The notes under the pieces are model-generated. The model did not search any database. It worked only from the letters and a program-made list of their open reading frames with translations, and had not been told where the DNA came from. This document shows, piece by piece, positions 1 through 12,318 of a stretch of 64,000 nt of DNA. A program made the position numbers and the translations under genes. Location: positions 46,999,058-47,063,057 of the forward strand of contig OX392532.1 in assembly GCA_947623455.1 (NCBI GenBank), given 5' to 3'. The first letter of the stretch is position 1; every line of letters starts with the position of its first letter. Origin of the DNA: Mimachlamys varia. Lineage: Eukaryota > Mollusca > Bivalvia > Pectinida > Pectinidae.

Positions 1-1567
1 AACTCCTTTACCTGGTCTATTTTATTATAATTATTATTTAGAAGATTTCAATATTGCTTTATTTGTGATTTTTGTTTTATATGTAAGTTAAGGTGAGGCT
101 AACTAAAGCTATTATTGTCTAAAGGCATGACCAGGTAACGTCCAGAGGCCGTACTGCTGACCGTACGGCTGACCGTACGGTTTTAACAGGTGACACTATT
201 GATGTTAATAGCTGATACATCTATAAATCAGTTATGTAAATGAGGCTTCTCCACACCTGCAGGAGATATGACCGTGGGGCTGACAACCCGGCTTAATTAA
301 TCTTCAGCAACACAGTTATTAGTCACCAGTTAGACCACAATTACCAGCCAACAAAACACTTTATCTGAATATAGCTGCAAAGTGATTTTGTTGTAAGATA
401 AATTAATACTTTATTTTTACACAATTCTATAAATATTTCATTGTGTTACACCTGAATAGAAACTGTGTTTCTATATAAACATTAATATATCTTCAAAGTT
501 CACTTGCTGTATTTTAATAAAAAGTTTGAAAACTGCACCATTCTTTATGATATTTCATTTAATAATTTACATAAAAAAGTTAGAATCCTTGAGAAATCTC
601 AATTTCCTCAAATTCATTATGAGTAGAAAACAAACTTTTACTAAAAACTAATTTCTCATTTGATTTATATAATCATGTTGTGATGAACAATAGATTTCAT
701 GACAAACTTCAGTAAAATAATAATAAAAAAAAAAATTGATATGCCCAATTTTCACTTTATGTCAGTTTCAGAAAACAATATTGGGTGAAGCACTACATAC
801 TGTAAAATACTTTGGGGCTTTTGAAATGAAATTATTTACGAGATCTTCCATCAAAAATATCAGTTCATTATTTATATTATTAACTGATGAACATAAAGCG
901 TGTACGGAAAGCTGTGATTGAGTTTGTACAAGGTTTGACTAATGAGATATATTATGCCAGTACAAAGCGCTGTGTAAGACACTCAGAGATCACAAGACAT
1001 TTCCCTGCAGTCAGGGACAATTACATATACCAGCCCTGTATCTAACAAACACATTAACCTAATCAAAACTAAGAGCAGGAGGATCAATGCCGGGGAGTTG
1101 GTATAAAAAAACCTAAGTGTGTTTACGATTACCGATCAAGCATAATTGATTACTCATACATGATAAGTGTGTTGATTAGTTAGTGCTGGGAACCCCTCGT
1201 TTCCCCCTCCCACGGTAGACTCGGCCAAAGATCATTCTACTGATGGCTTTGTACTTGATCTTACTTGCTTTTGACGCCAATGATTTATAGTAATATAATT
1301 TGAATTTTTAGCCACCTATCAAGAACTCTGCTCTTTAATCATTTCCACATGGTAGCTGGGGAGGAAAACTGGGAGGGGGGTGGAGGGGGTGGAGGGGGTT
1401 AGAGGGGGGACACACTGATGCCACAGTCCTTGGATTGCTGATCAGGGGCTGATGTACAAACACAAAGACTACACATTCAGCCATAGCTGTGGAAGGTACG
1501 GACCCCCACTATTTGGGGTCGAAGGCACAGGGAAACACCAGGGGTTGGGATAAAGGGTGGGGGCAGG
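1..1567. other. AT-rich intronic or flanking sequence, no gene seen
   Basis: I see no coding region with recognisable homology; the small 61-codon plus ORF near 736 is low-complexity AT-rich. A GTACGG-rich palindromic patch lies near 148-180, and a G-rich run (GGGGGTGGAGGGGG) near 1370-1405. The stretch should belong to the intron downstream of exon f. Confidence 0.5.
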
Positions 1568-2041
1568 CCAAACATTACAAGACAAAAGTAATCGAGTGGT
1601 CGTCTAGCCAAATATACCAGACAAAAGTAAGCAAGTGTTCTGTCTAGACAGAAAGTTTGTTATATTGATAAGTTACACCAAATATACCAGACAAAAGTAA
1701 GCGAGTGGTCGGTCTAGACAGGAAGTTTGTTATATTGATAAGTTACACCAAACATACAAGACAAAAGCAAGCGAGTTTTCGTTTAGCCAAATGTACCAGA
1801 CAAAAGTAAGCAAGTGGTCGGTCCTGACAGGAAGTTTGTTATATTGATAAGTTACACCAAACATACCAGACAAAATTAAGCAAGTTTTCGTTTAGCCAAA
1901 TATACCAGACAAAAGTAAGCGAGTGGTCGGTCCTGACAGGAAGTTTGTTATATTGATAAGTTACACCAAACATACCAGACAAAAGTAAGCGAGTTTTCGT
2001 TTAGCCAAATATACCAGACAAAAGTAAGCGAGTGGTCGGTG
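1568..2041. repeat. Composite minisatellite, about 40/80-bp alternating units
   Basis: The core GACAAAAGTAAGCGAGTGGT recurs at short and long spacing. Long units carry an extra segment AAGTTTGTTATATTGATAAG; short units carry TTTCGTTTAGCCAAATATAC instead. Together they make a composite repeat of about 120 bp present roughly 3.5 times. Two short minus ORFs across it are by-products. Confidence 0.85.
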
Positions 2042-2639
2042 AAGACAGGGTGTCACAGTGGACAAGAACAGGATGTGATGACGTCGGCCACACCTGGTAT
2101 AAAGGACCATTAGTGTGTTCAGGAATTCAATAATATAATCAGGTGACAGGTTTGACAATTAAACAGGGCTGCCAATTTATCACGGGATGACCTGGCGACC
2201 CCCGCGCCGCGTGTCACTATCGGCCCGCCATTTATTGTATATCCAACCAGGCATAAATTATACGCCAAATATCTCATCTCCTCCAATAATATAGCAGTAT
2301 ACCTGATCACACTGCGCACATCTCTCTCTTTGTCTTTTCTCAGAAAACAAGATACTATTACGCAGATGAATGCTTCTTAAAAATAATCCATCAAAAAATT
2401 AAAAAGAATGAATTTTCTCCTGTTCAAAATGTCTGTTCACTTGAATCCTGCCAGAGAACATTTCTAGGAAGTTACCTTCGGATTGTGTACACCAACCAAT
2501 CACACACACATCACACCTGATTTACACGACATTTTGGCAAACTATAAATCAGTATAGGAATTCACTAACTCCAGAAATGTTGAGATGATTTAGGCAGACC
2601 TGGTTTGTTTGCTTTGTTTCAATGACTTTCTATCAATAA

Positions 2640-2892
2640 AATCTGTTGAAACTGAAATTATGTGGTTCCTTTGGCGGCCCCTCCCAACATGAAAATCTTG
2701 TGAAACTGAAATATTATGATATAAGTTTGTGGTTTCTTTGGCAGTCCCTTCAAATATTAAAATCTTGTGAAACTGAAATATTATGATATATGTTTGTGGT
2801 TATTATAGCGGCCCCTTCTAACATGAAAATCTTGTGAAACTAAAATATTACGATATATTAGTTTGCGGTTCCTTTGGCGGCCCCTTCCAAGT
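2640..2892. repeat. 67-bp tandem repeat, about 3.7 copies
   Basis: The string AAAATCTTGTGAAACT recurs at 2692, 2759 and 2826, an exact 67-bp period. Each unit ends in a TTTGGCGGCCCCTTC-like segment. Copies differ by several substitutions. Confidence 0.85.
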
Positions 2893-5800
2893 AAACTTCA
2901 AATTAGCGTGTTTAACTATAGATCATGCAGCCAATAAAACAAATATTTATTTGTATCGCTGAAACTATCTCGCTGGCCCGAGTAATAAAAATTAATGTAA
3001 GCATTGTCAAAAATTTGTCTGAAATATGTTAACTGTCAGATGTGAACGCCTTTTATAGTGTAGGATGTTAAACCACAACTTAACTGAGGTAGCACCGTCT
3101 CCATGGTTACTGGGTCAGTCTGTGTGCCATTTACATTAATATTTATGCAACCATTTCAGAAATACAATATTTCACCCAAAACCTGATGTCATCGCTTCAG
3201 ACATAACCAGTGCTTCTTACATACATGTGTATAAACGATTAGCAGACGCCATTAATCACCGACCCCTGGGGACCTACGAGGTGGCCCTGCTCACACAATA
3301 CAAACAGGTCTACTGCAGAGATGACCCTGCAGAGTGCATTTCCTGTTCCATTCTTACTTTGACCAAGTTTGGCCGCTCTAAACATTGAACTCCTGAAGGG
3401 TCTGTAAAATTCCTGATTTCTCCATTACATTATATTTGTTCCATTATTCACGTGTTTGGATTTGAAAGTAAGACAATTCCTGCCACCAAAGTGGATCCGT
3501 TATACAATTCCTACCCGCGTCAAATAAGTTTTAGAACCATGTAACACGTACTTGATGGAGAAAGATTCAAACAATTCTGTGTCCCAGTGTGAAAAAGGTC
3601 CGAATATGAGATTGAACATTCTAAAAGGTCCAAATATGAGATTGAACATTTTCATGCGAAAACCTGTCTGAACAAATAAGACAATTGGTAACTTTTTGCT
3701 GTGTCTTGTGTTTACTTTCAGTAAATGCCATGATGAGTTCTAAGTAATACACTGTGTTATCTATCTAGAAACTGTAGGATTGGTGAATATACAAGTGTGA
3801 GAGATAAGGAATGCTGGACACAAGTGGTCACTACTGGTCACTAGCTGATAAGGAAGTGGTCAATGGATGGTCCAACATAAGAATTAAGTAATCCTAACAT
3901 AACGATTTACACCCACCAAATATGGTTTCAGGTGTTACTATTCAATAATATCCAACTCCGTTTTTAAATTTTTTTTTGTAAACATCAAAGTCATGCAGCT
4001 AGTCATTTATATAGCAAAACAAATATGTGGAAATAACATGTCTTGAATTTAAATCCAATTCATATACTTAACACAATGCATGATACTTTAATTGAACAAC
4101 AAGATTTAAACATTATATCTGCTATAGTTATTGTTGTAGGAGCAAGCTTTTCGTAGACCAGGATTATGATGGCCCCGCTCAGCTGAGTGTTTGATATATT
4201 ATATACGTAGGTTTTACCCACACAAAGACGCGAGTGTATGTGATTAATCTTGTCAATATACCGACAAAGTCAACATCATTATATACACAGGATTACTGAT
4301 AACTGTTTTTATTAACACATCAACTAAGCCTCCTCATAACCCGGAATACCGCTCAAATTCATCCTCTAGTTTTCTGATCGGAGTGTTACAATTTAATAGA
4401 GCTGTGTGCTAACTTAACACCTAGCACCTGTGAAGTCCTGATGGAAAAACGCGCCACAAATTGGCACATCTACACTTCTTTTGTTTTACGAGATTTTCTG
4501 AAAGTGTTCGTTCTCTGAAGTTGGCCCTCTCACTGTAGTTATTGTCGGAATATGAAATATGAAACATTAATCGAAAGGAATGTTGAATCAGCGCCTTAAT
4601 CACCCAGCAACGCCTCTCTGTTTCTCCCCAAAATTAACGAACTAATCCAATTTAGAGAACTCAATGCTGTCTTTGAGTGAATCAAACCATCAATGAGACG
4701 ATGTTCTTTTATCTATAGATATTATAATCAGTAGGATAATATAAGCCCGGGAAATTGTGGAGGATCGGTAGAAAGTGTACACAAACCTGATTTTCACTAA
4801 TGGCCCCGGGATAAAGAGCTAACAACTTTCACAGTTACTTTGCACCAAACTTGCCAGACAAAATTAGGCAAAGTTTCTGCCTTGTTACTGAGGCAACTTG
4901 CCTGCCAAATACTGGAATTAGGAGCGAGTGTGATAGCCACCTCAATGTGTTTACCTAGTGCATGCTGTCCTTTATGTTGTCATGGAAACACACAAAATGG
5001 CCTACAAATCTGGGTTTGTCGTAGCAGATCTGGAAGATCAAAACTTGACAAACATCTATCTATATGTTTTTCCCCTATTGATTGATTAAGGTTGCCATGG
5101 AAATGAACAAAATGACATTTAAAACAGATAAATACCCATCAATACAATTATATCTTCTACTAAACATTAACTTGCCAAAGTTTCAAAGGAAAATCAGCAT
5201 AAACTAGGAACAGACTGAAACCAATCAAACCTTAAAGCTCAAACATCACTCCCCTTCTGAACCAAGATTATGGTTGCCATGGAAACTCCTATATTGACTC
5301 ATAATATTGGTATAAATATTGAAAGAATCTTTAAATGTCATACTGACAGTCATGTTATAAACTTTTAATTAATTGATGCTAAGAATTGTTTAAAAGTAAA
5401 ACCTCACTTATAGACTGGCACGGAAACCCAGGAGACACTTACCATCTTTGATGTCTAAACTTAAATGATTAAGAATGTTCATTGAGAAATATTCTGTATC
5501 TTTAAGTGATATGAAGATGGACGTTTTTGAGTATGCTCATTAGTGTGTTTACTTGTTGTGATTGACAATGATACTCGGTTCTCATTTTGAGAACTTGATG
5601 TTTACTTGGATGTGACAAAGATTTACATGGCGGGTGTCGTCGATGAAGCAGAAGACACTTACTCTTCCGGAACACCTGGTCTTAGTCTCTTGTACTTTTG
5701 CAAGGGTCTCCATGTAAATCTTTCCTTTGTTCAAATTTTGCCCCTGGTTTAATCGATTTTGAGTTTGGATTATGATTATGTTGACGCTTCGGTATTCTCT

Positions 5801-6690
5801 TATTTTATTTGTTTACTTTCCTACAATTGAAGTAAACCTCTATACATGTGAATTATACTATTTACAAAACTTTGAATCAAGATCTAGACAAATCTCAGAA
5901 AACTTTTGATAAATTGAGGAGAAAAATTTCTAGTGAACATAAATGGAAATGAATTTCTTGTAAAAAATTAATACAGCACAGTATTTTGATCAGTGATTTT
6001 CTCATAGGTGACAATTTCTGAAAAATTTCGTTTAATATCAAAAGTTTTTTCGATAACTGTCCCAAACTTTATACAACATCTGAATTGATGGTCATCGTTG
6101 CGATTGTTTTGGCGAGATGCCTGGTGCGGTATTTATTGGGCAGTGTTTGGTGAGACGGGGTTAGACAGAGTTGGGACGTCTCTCTGTCCTTACCTGGCCT
6201 CAGGAGACCTCGTTAGGGGCCGATATACCTGACCAGGTAGAAGTTTGATGAATTAATATGTCGGAACAAAGGTAAGACCAGATGTGTTGAGGCTTCTCCG
6301 AGCTTGTAGTAGATCGGAAAACATTTTGCCACTCAGACAAGAAATCATTCATAATAGAGAGAGTGTTTGATGTGAACAGAGCAGGTGGGACCCCGGGGCA
6401 TGTTGTCAGGGGGAGGGTGGGGACTGACAAATCACGGCGGATAAATCACCCCTAATGACCGATTGTCATAGCCGATAGGTCTACGCTTCAATGACCAGTC
6501 CTTATTAATAAATGTTGATAGATATACATGTGTATTGTGATTAACCCCTGAAATCCCAGCAGAGTGAAGGTATGGCTGTAACAGAAATCTCTCTTTATTT
6601 TTATGCACATGTCAAAGTTCAGCTCAAATCAAGAGCCTATACATTACTGCTTCACTTAGAGATATGACAATTACCAGCCCCTAAAAGGGA
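2893..6690. other. Non-repetitive intron sequence, no gene found
   Basis: I searched both strands for the next CUX1/CASP coiled-coil block and for any other recognisable coding segment and saw none. Small ORFs at 4421-4603, 4840-5085 and 6200-6430 have no recognisable product and no supporting splice context. A few stretches (2980-3300, 5600-5720, 6060-6550) are compositionally complex and could hold regulatory elements, which the sequence alone does not prove. Confidence 0.45.
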
Positions 6691-6699
6691 TTAACTCAA

Positions 6700-7025
6700 C
6701 TCTGTATGCTTCACTGACCTTAACAGTTCTAAAATCGCAAGACAGGCTTCACTGACAACCAAGTAGGTCTGAAACCAGCAGATATGCTTCACTAACCCCT
6801 GAAATCACGAGATAATATGCTTCACTGCCCCTGAAATCAACAGATATGCTTCAATGACCCCTGAAATTACCAGATATGCTTCACTGACCTCTGAAATTGA
6901 CAGATATGCTTCACTTACCCCTGAAATCTAGAAATTCTGAACTGACCCTAAATTTCATTAAGACATGCTTCAGTGATAACTAACATGACTGATATCCCTG
7001 GATATGCTTCATTGACCCTTAACGA
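6700..7025. repeat. Degenerate tandem repeat, about 30-35 bp
   Basis: Variants of ATGCTTCACTGACCCCTGAA followed by ATC..CAGAT recur about nine times with many substitutions. This looks like an old, decaying minisatellite. Confidence 0.7.
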
Positions 7026-7029
7026 AACA

Positions 7030-8065
7030 AAAGCACTAGACAAGCATCAAAGACCCTAACCAGACAAAATAACAAGCCATGCATCAGTGAACACTGACCA
7101 GAGTCTGACATATATCAATGACGAGATGACATGTATCAATGGCCATGTCGTAAATCAGCACGGTAACCATCTCGTGTTGTCCATCCCCAATCACCAGTGT
7201 GTAGCTGACAGACACACTGTGACAGCCATCATTTTTCAGTTCAGGAATAGCATTCCATGTTCAGGATAGATCAATTAACAGTTCAGCCTTTCCTTAAGGG
7301 GCCGTCACCAAGAACGTCGTCACCAAACGATCGCGACACGGAAAAAAAGGCCAACGGACACAAAGTAGCAAGAAATGACAAAGAAAATAAATAACAAATT
7401 GCTCAGGAAAAAAGTTCACTGTTAACTGTTTCACAAATGATCCCTAGATTTAAACTTCACAAAATTAGTTAGTTATCCCCATCCTTAATACCGACATTTC
7501 ATGAAATATTTTTATAAAATATTGAAGATATATTTCAGTTTTCAATATCTTTGCATCCCTTTCCATATCTTCCTTATGTAAATTAAATGAGAAAATTTTC
7601 TATTAATTGAAATGAATTTGTTTTAATGTTTAGACTCAGTTTTCAAATATTTCTTACTCAAACTTTGAAAAATATTTCAGATTAACCTCCCCACTCCCAA
7701 ATTTTAGTTTGGTTTCTTCCAGTTGCCTTCAAGCTTCAAGTACAGTCTGTTAAGTTTTACAAGTAGCTGATGAAGTTAAATTATCATCTCCAATTCAATG
7801 AAATGACTTTTAAATGGGGCTCAGAAACAGCAGGAGTAATTTTACATAATCACAAATTAATTTTCTATTGAGCATTAAATGCCAACCATAGCCTGCTCAT
7901 TATGGGTCAGAACTAGTCTGGAGTGGGGACACACAGAAACTGTGTTGTGTGAGAACAGTACTAACTGTTTATATGTAACCCACAGGGCACTAGTCTGTCT
8001 CATTAGGTAGTGCTATCATCCAGAGAGTCCTAGCTGTCACCATCTTCTAGGCCCAGGTTTACAAA
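7030..8065. other. Intron sequence, nothing recognised
   Basis: The stretch is AT-rich with no coding homology. A 60-codon plus ORF at 7087-7269 has no recognisable product. Confidence 0.4.
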
Positions 8066-8067
8066 CA

Positions 8068-8262
8068 GACTTTGTTTATAGGTTTATTCTTCTTGTTTCT
8101 TAGTTTTGGTTTAGTTTATTTATAGGTTTATTCTTCTTGTTTCTTAGTTTTGGTTTAAGATTTTGTTTATAGATTTATTATTCTGGTTTCTTAGTTTTGG
8201 TTTAAGATTTTGTTTATAGGCTTATGCTTCTTGTTTCTTAGTTTTGGTTTTAGATTTTGTTT
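8068..8262. repeat. T-rich 44-47-bp tandem repeat, 4 copies
   Basis: The segments TTCTTGTTTCTTAGTTTTGG and TATAGGTTTA alternate at about 44, 47 and 47 bp spacing. On the plus strand each unit holds a pyrimidine tract followed by TTAG, but the gene is on the other strand. Confidence 0.8.
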
Positions 8263-8454
8263 TTGGATGTGACAGTCAATCCTGGTTATGACATCCAAAT
8301 CTGCTGATACTGCATACAACTAAAAATTTGAATAAAATCTGATATTTTACTGAAAACAATTAGTGAAATGGAGAGCCAAAGCAGGACAGTGGTGAGGATA
8401 TACTTTAGACATGCTGATATTTAATGTAGTAACTACTAATTGTAATGATGTCAA

Positions 8455-8675
8455 ACAAATAAAATATTTTTTGTATTATTTTACAATGTAGAAAATATTT
8501 TTTGTATTGTTTTACAATGTAGAAAATATTTTTTGCATTGTTTTATATTGTAGAAAATATTTGTTGTATTGATTTCAAAAGTAGAATTTTTTTTTGTATT
8601 GATTTACAATATAGAAAATATTTTTTGTATTGATTTACGGAATATAAAAAACATTTCTTGTACTGATTTACAAGA
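8455..8675. repeat. AT-rich tandem repeat, about 32 bp
   Basis: Copies of GAAAATATTTTTTGTATTG followed by a TTTACAATGTA-like segment recur about six to seven times with divergence increasing to the right. Confidence 0.8.
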
Positions 8676-9062
8676 TATAAATCACTAATTGTATTGATTA
8701 CCTGTCGATTCTCAGTCAAAATAGTTACCATCAAGTTTTTTTTTTTTAATATGATCAGTTCTGATATTTGTTAGATTGAGAAGTAAGTATTGTAAACTTT
8801 ATTACGTTAAAAGGTACCATTATATACAGGTGACAATTATTACAATGACACAATCTCCAGTTGTAAATATATATTGATACTGCACGATATAGTCTATGGA
8901 TTTCATCTTTATTTTTTTCTCTAAAGAAATTGTGAATGTTTATGGGCAAAGTTTAAACAATAAACTCTAATTTTTAAAACTAAACAGAGAAACAGGAGAA
9001 AAGTGAGTCACATGAATAACTATTGGACATAAATAAAACTAATTGATTCCGACTGTAAAACT

Positions 9063-9318
9063 TGATAAATGTAGCTGACAAATTAAGTAAACTTAGTGTC
9101 ACCATCATTGTTTGTATGAGTTGGATATGTGGCTGACAAATTAAGTAAAACTTAGCGTCACCATTTTTGTTTGTACAAGTTGGATATGTGGCTGACAAAT
9201 TAAGTAAAACTTAGCGTCACCATTTTTGTTTGTACAAGTTGGATATGTTGCTGACAAATTAAGTAAAACTTAGCGTCACCATTTTTGTTTGTACAAGTTG
9301 GATATGTGGCTGACAAAC
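9063..9318. repeat. 59-bp tandem repeat, about 4.3 copies
   Basis: TTGGATATGTGGCTGACAAA recurs at 9121, 9180, 9239 and 9298, an exact 59-bp period. The three rightmost copies are almost identical, and the first is more diverged. Confidence 0.9.
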
Positions 9319-10268
9319 GTTACCTTCCTGTGGCACGTTTCTCAATATTCCTGGTAACGGAAAACCTTCGACTTCCTTTTGGACCCTCTTACACAATATA
9401 ACAGAACACCAATCTGGACACCAGCATTACTTTGGGGGACTAAAGAAACAGGGTTACAGTAGTTTTGAGGAAACCGTAGCTTTTTTGGTCAGTTTTATAT
9501 AGGTAAGGATGACATTGCGGTCCTCAGCTAGTTTTACTCTGGACTATAGGCGGTACTTACACTAGTGTTAACACTTATAAAGACGGACCAGGTCCCCGAC
9601 CCAAACTTATATACTATTTGGAAGTATATGTGAAACAAAATCATCTCTTATACCAACTAAGACGGAATGAGTTTCTAATGTCACCATTTTTTCTGACAGA
9701 CTAAACTAGGTCACACGGATCCTATACAAAACATAAAGGACATCCGTGCAATTATACCATGGACTACTTTTATTTTAAGAGACAACTGGAAAAAGTTTTT
9801 TTTTTTTTTGCAAACATTTTTGCAAATACGGCAATAAAATTGATGCTTTGTAAACAAAAATAACACTGACCTTTAATTAGCCAATGGAAGTATCCTGGTT
9901 TTGGGTTGTTTGTTTTTTATTGAATGTTTAATTTATGAATTTTATATAATTTTTACCTTTATTTATTTATTTTATCAGCACATGCCCTGACCAACCTATT
10001 ACAGTTGTGTATACAGGAAAGTTCCATACAACATGTTAAGTAGGATCAAATGTTTGGGTTTTATAAATAAAGTGTATAAAAATGCAGGGGGAGGAGGAGG
10101 AGGAGTAAGGGGGGGATCTGTACCTACAGAATGACATACGACCACAGCAAAATTGAGACATTTCTAACTAGACACTGAAGACAATTTCTCAAACTGATCA
10201 ACAACAGATCACTTAGCTGGAAATAGAGAACGGTGGTTGGGTGGAGGGGTGGGGGGTATTGAGAGCGC
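9319..10268. other. Intron sequence downstream of exon f
   Basis: I see no gene. The stretch contains A/T homopolymers (near 9796 and 9960) and a purine-rich GGAGGAGGAGGAGG patch at about 10088. The 45-bp duplicated donor begins at its right edge. Confidence 0.45.
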
Positions 10269-10338
10269 TGTAATGACTTACTTTGCGGATGTGGGGGAGG
10301 TAATGAAAGTGATGTAAATGACTTACTTTGCGGATGTA
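10269..10338 (-). repeat. 45-bp tandem duplication of exon f donor
   Basis: On the sense strand the string CATCCGCAAAGTAAGTCATT occurs twice, 45 bp apart. The upstream copy is the real exon end plus donor; the downstream copy lies wholly in intron. The copies are nearly identical over about 22 bp (one base inserted in the intron part), so the duplication looks recent. It gives the gene two consecutive consensus GTAAGT donors. Confidence 0.85.
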
Positions 10339-10393
10339 GTCTCATCATACTTGGACTTGACTTCAAACAGCTCCTGTTGTACATGTTCCAAAG
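10327..10393 (-). CDS. CUX1: CUX1/CASP exon f (67 nt), last exon visible
   Basis: The exon encodes (S)LEHVQQELFEVKSKYDETTS then A plus two bases of Lys. It matches vertebrate [23 protein letters not shown]. It enters in phase 1 after TTATCGTTTCAG and exits in phase 2 at GCAAA then gtaagtcat. The donor and the last bases of the exon are duplicated 45 bp further downstream (10276-10291). Using the downstream copy would read straight into an in-frame TAA right after the normal boundary, so the proximal site must be the productive one. A 132-codon minus ORF covers this exon in a different frame and is a shadow. The next exon (expected to encode a block like ADEIEMIM) was not found between here and base 1. 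Confidence 0.88.
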
Positions 10394-11080
10394 CTGAAAC
10401 GATAAAGGACACGGAATGTCAGAGGAGGAGGACACAGGTCCCACGAACACCAATAATCCTCCCGGAGTCGCACACCACATGCCACACCGGACAGTAGTAG
10501 AGATTTCAGCGGAGAATTTCACGTTTACCTGACAATGTCAACCCTTACTCCAGACATCGATGTTTGTCGGAGAACTGTCACCGACACGATCGTCCACGGC
10601 TAGGCGAGTCAGCGATCCTCAGATACACCTAGCTGTGTATCATCCCTACAGACACTGATTTTCACTAATGCTACAGATCAAAGACGGTGTAAGCTGTGTG
10701 AAGGAAATACAACTCTAAAAAATACATCCAGTAATTACCACACAACTATATAAGTTCAAAGGGCATCCATGGTGAAAGTTGGTAGAAAATGGTCATATTA
10801 ATCGGCAGTGTTACAGTGGTACCTATAATCACAGGGATAATTAGGCCGGTGTGTGGAACACCAGACGTAAAGTTGTGTCTGCATTTGGTGATGCACCTTA
10901 TACCGTTACTGAACTGTTGGTAGCTAATCCTGCCTGGCCCAGTGTTACAACAGCGTACACACATTAATTCATTCCTAGCCCATAAAATTTCTATTAGACT
11001 GTCATCGTGTCATGTAGAAAGACAGGCAAAGTGACATGTATATGTGTAATAAATGATCCGCCATTTCATCTTACATTGAC
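10394..11080. other. Intron between exons e and f, unique part
   Basis: No repeat and no recognised coding sequence. The 72-codon minus ORF at 10746-10964 has no homology I know. Confidence 0.4.
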
Positions 11081-11791
11081 TGGTCACCCAAACACTGTCC
11101 CAACCCCTAGGTCCCCTCCCCTCTGGTCACCCAGACACTGTTCCCACCCCTAGGTCCCCTCCCCTCACTGTCCCCACCCCTAGATCCCCTCCCCTCACTG
11201 TCCCCACCCCTAGGTCCCCTCCCCTCACTGTCCCCAACCCTAGGTCCCCTCCCTTCACTGTCCCCACCCTAGGTCCCTTCCCCTCTGGTCACTTAGAAAC
11301 TGTCCTGACCCCTAGGTCCTCTCCCCTCTGGTCACCCAGACACTGTCCCCATCCCTAGGTCCCCTCCCCTCTGGTCACCTAGACACTGTCTCCAAACCTA
11401 GGTCCCCTCCCCTCTGGTCACTCAGACACTGTCCTGACCCCTAGGTCCCCATCCCCTCTGGTCACTCAGACACTGTTCCGACCCCTAGGTCCCCTCCCCT
11501 CACTGTCCCCACCCCTAGGTCCTCTCCTCTCTGGTCACCCAGACACTGTCCCCACCCCTAGGTCCCCCTCCCATCTGGTCACCCAGACACTGTCCCCACC
11601 CCTAGGTCCCCTCCCCTCTGGTCACTTAGACACTGTCCCCACCCCTAGGTCCCCTCCCCTCTGGTCACTCAGACACTGTCCCCATCCCTAGGTCCCCCCA
11701 ACCTCTGGTCACCCAGACACTGTCCCTACCCCTAGGTCCTCTGCCCTCTGGTCACCTAGACACTGTCCCGACCCTTAGGTCCCCCCACACC
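11081..11791. repeat. C-rich minisatellite, about 43-bp full and 30-bp short units
   Basis: Full units read roughly CTCTGGTCACCCAGACACTG then TCCCCACCCCTAGGTCCCCT. Short units lack the GGTCACCCAGACA part. About 17 units are present, with short ones clustered at 11165-11275. Runs of C on the plus strand make the sense (minus) strand G-rich here, the reverse of the arrays at 24-33 kb. Confidence 0.9.
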
Positions 11792-11819
11792 CTATATAAC
11801 ACAGTACCCCGTCCTACAG

Positions 11820-12318
11820 AAAGCCTATTGAAGACTTCATAACCTTCAGTACAATGTGCAGCCTATTGGAGACTCCGTAACCTTCAGTACAATGTACAGT
11901 CTATTGGAGACTCTGTAACCTTCAGTACAATGTACAGCCTATTGGGGCTCCGTAACCTTCAGTACAATGTACAGTCTATTGGAGACTCCGTAACCTTCAG
12001 TACAATGTACAGCCTATTGGGGACTCCGTAACCTTCAGTACAATGTGTAGCCTATTGGAGACTCTGTAACCTTCAGTACAATGTACAGCCTATTGGAGAC
12101 TCCGTAACCTTCAGTATAATGTACAGCCTATTGGAGACTCCGTAACCTTCAGTACAATGTGTAGCCTATTGGGGACTCCGTAACCTTCAGTACAATGTGT
12201 AGCCTATTGGAGACTCTGTAACCTTCAGTACAATGTACAGCCTATTGGAGACTCCGTAACCTTCAGTATAATGTACAGCCTATTGGAGACGTAACCTTCA
12301 GTATAATGTACAGCCTTG
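11820..12318. repeat. 38-bp tandem repeat, about 13 copies
   Basis: The unit is CCTATTGGAGACTCCGTAAC followed by CTTCAGTACAATGTACAG. Variants (GGGGACTC, GTGTAG, CAGTATAATG) recur in blocks, indicating duplication of several units together. The last copies carry small deletions. Confidence 0.92.

Noticed and set aside
1..10268. Next CUX1/CASP coiled-coil exon downstream of exon f
   Set aside because: I looked on the minus strand for an ADEIEMIM-like block with a phase-2 acceptor and found none, so it probably lies beyond the window.
10124..10522. 132-codon minus ORF across exon f as a gene
   Set aside because: It reads exon f in a different frame from the one that continues exons a-e and shows no homology itself.
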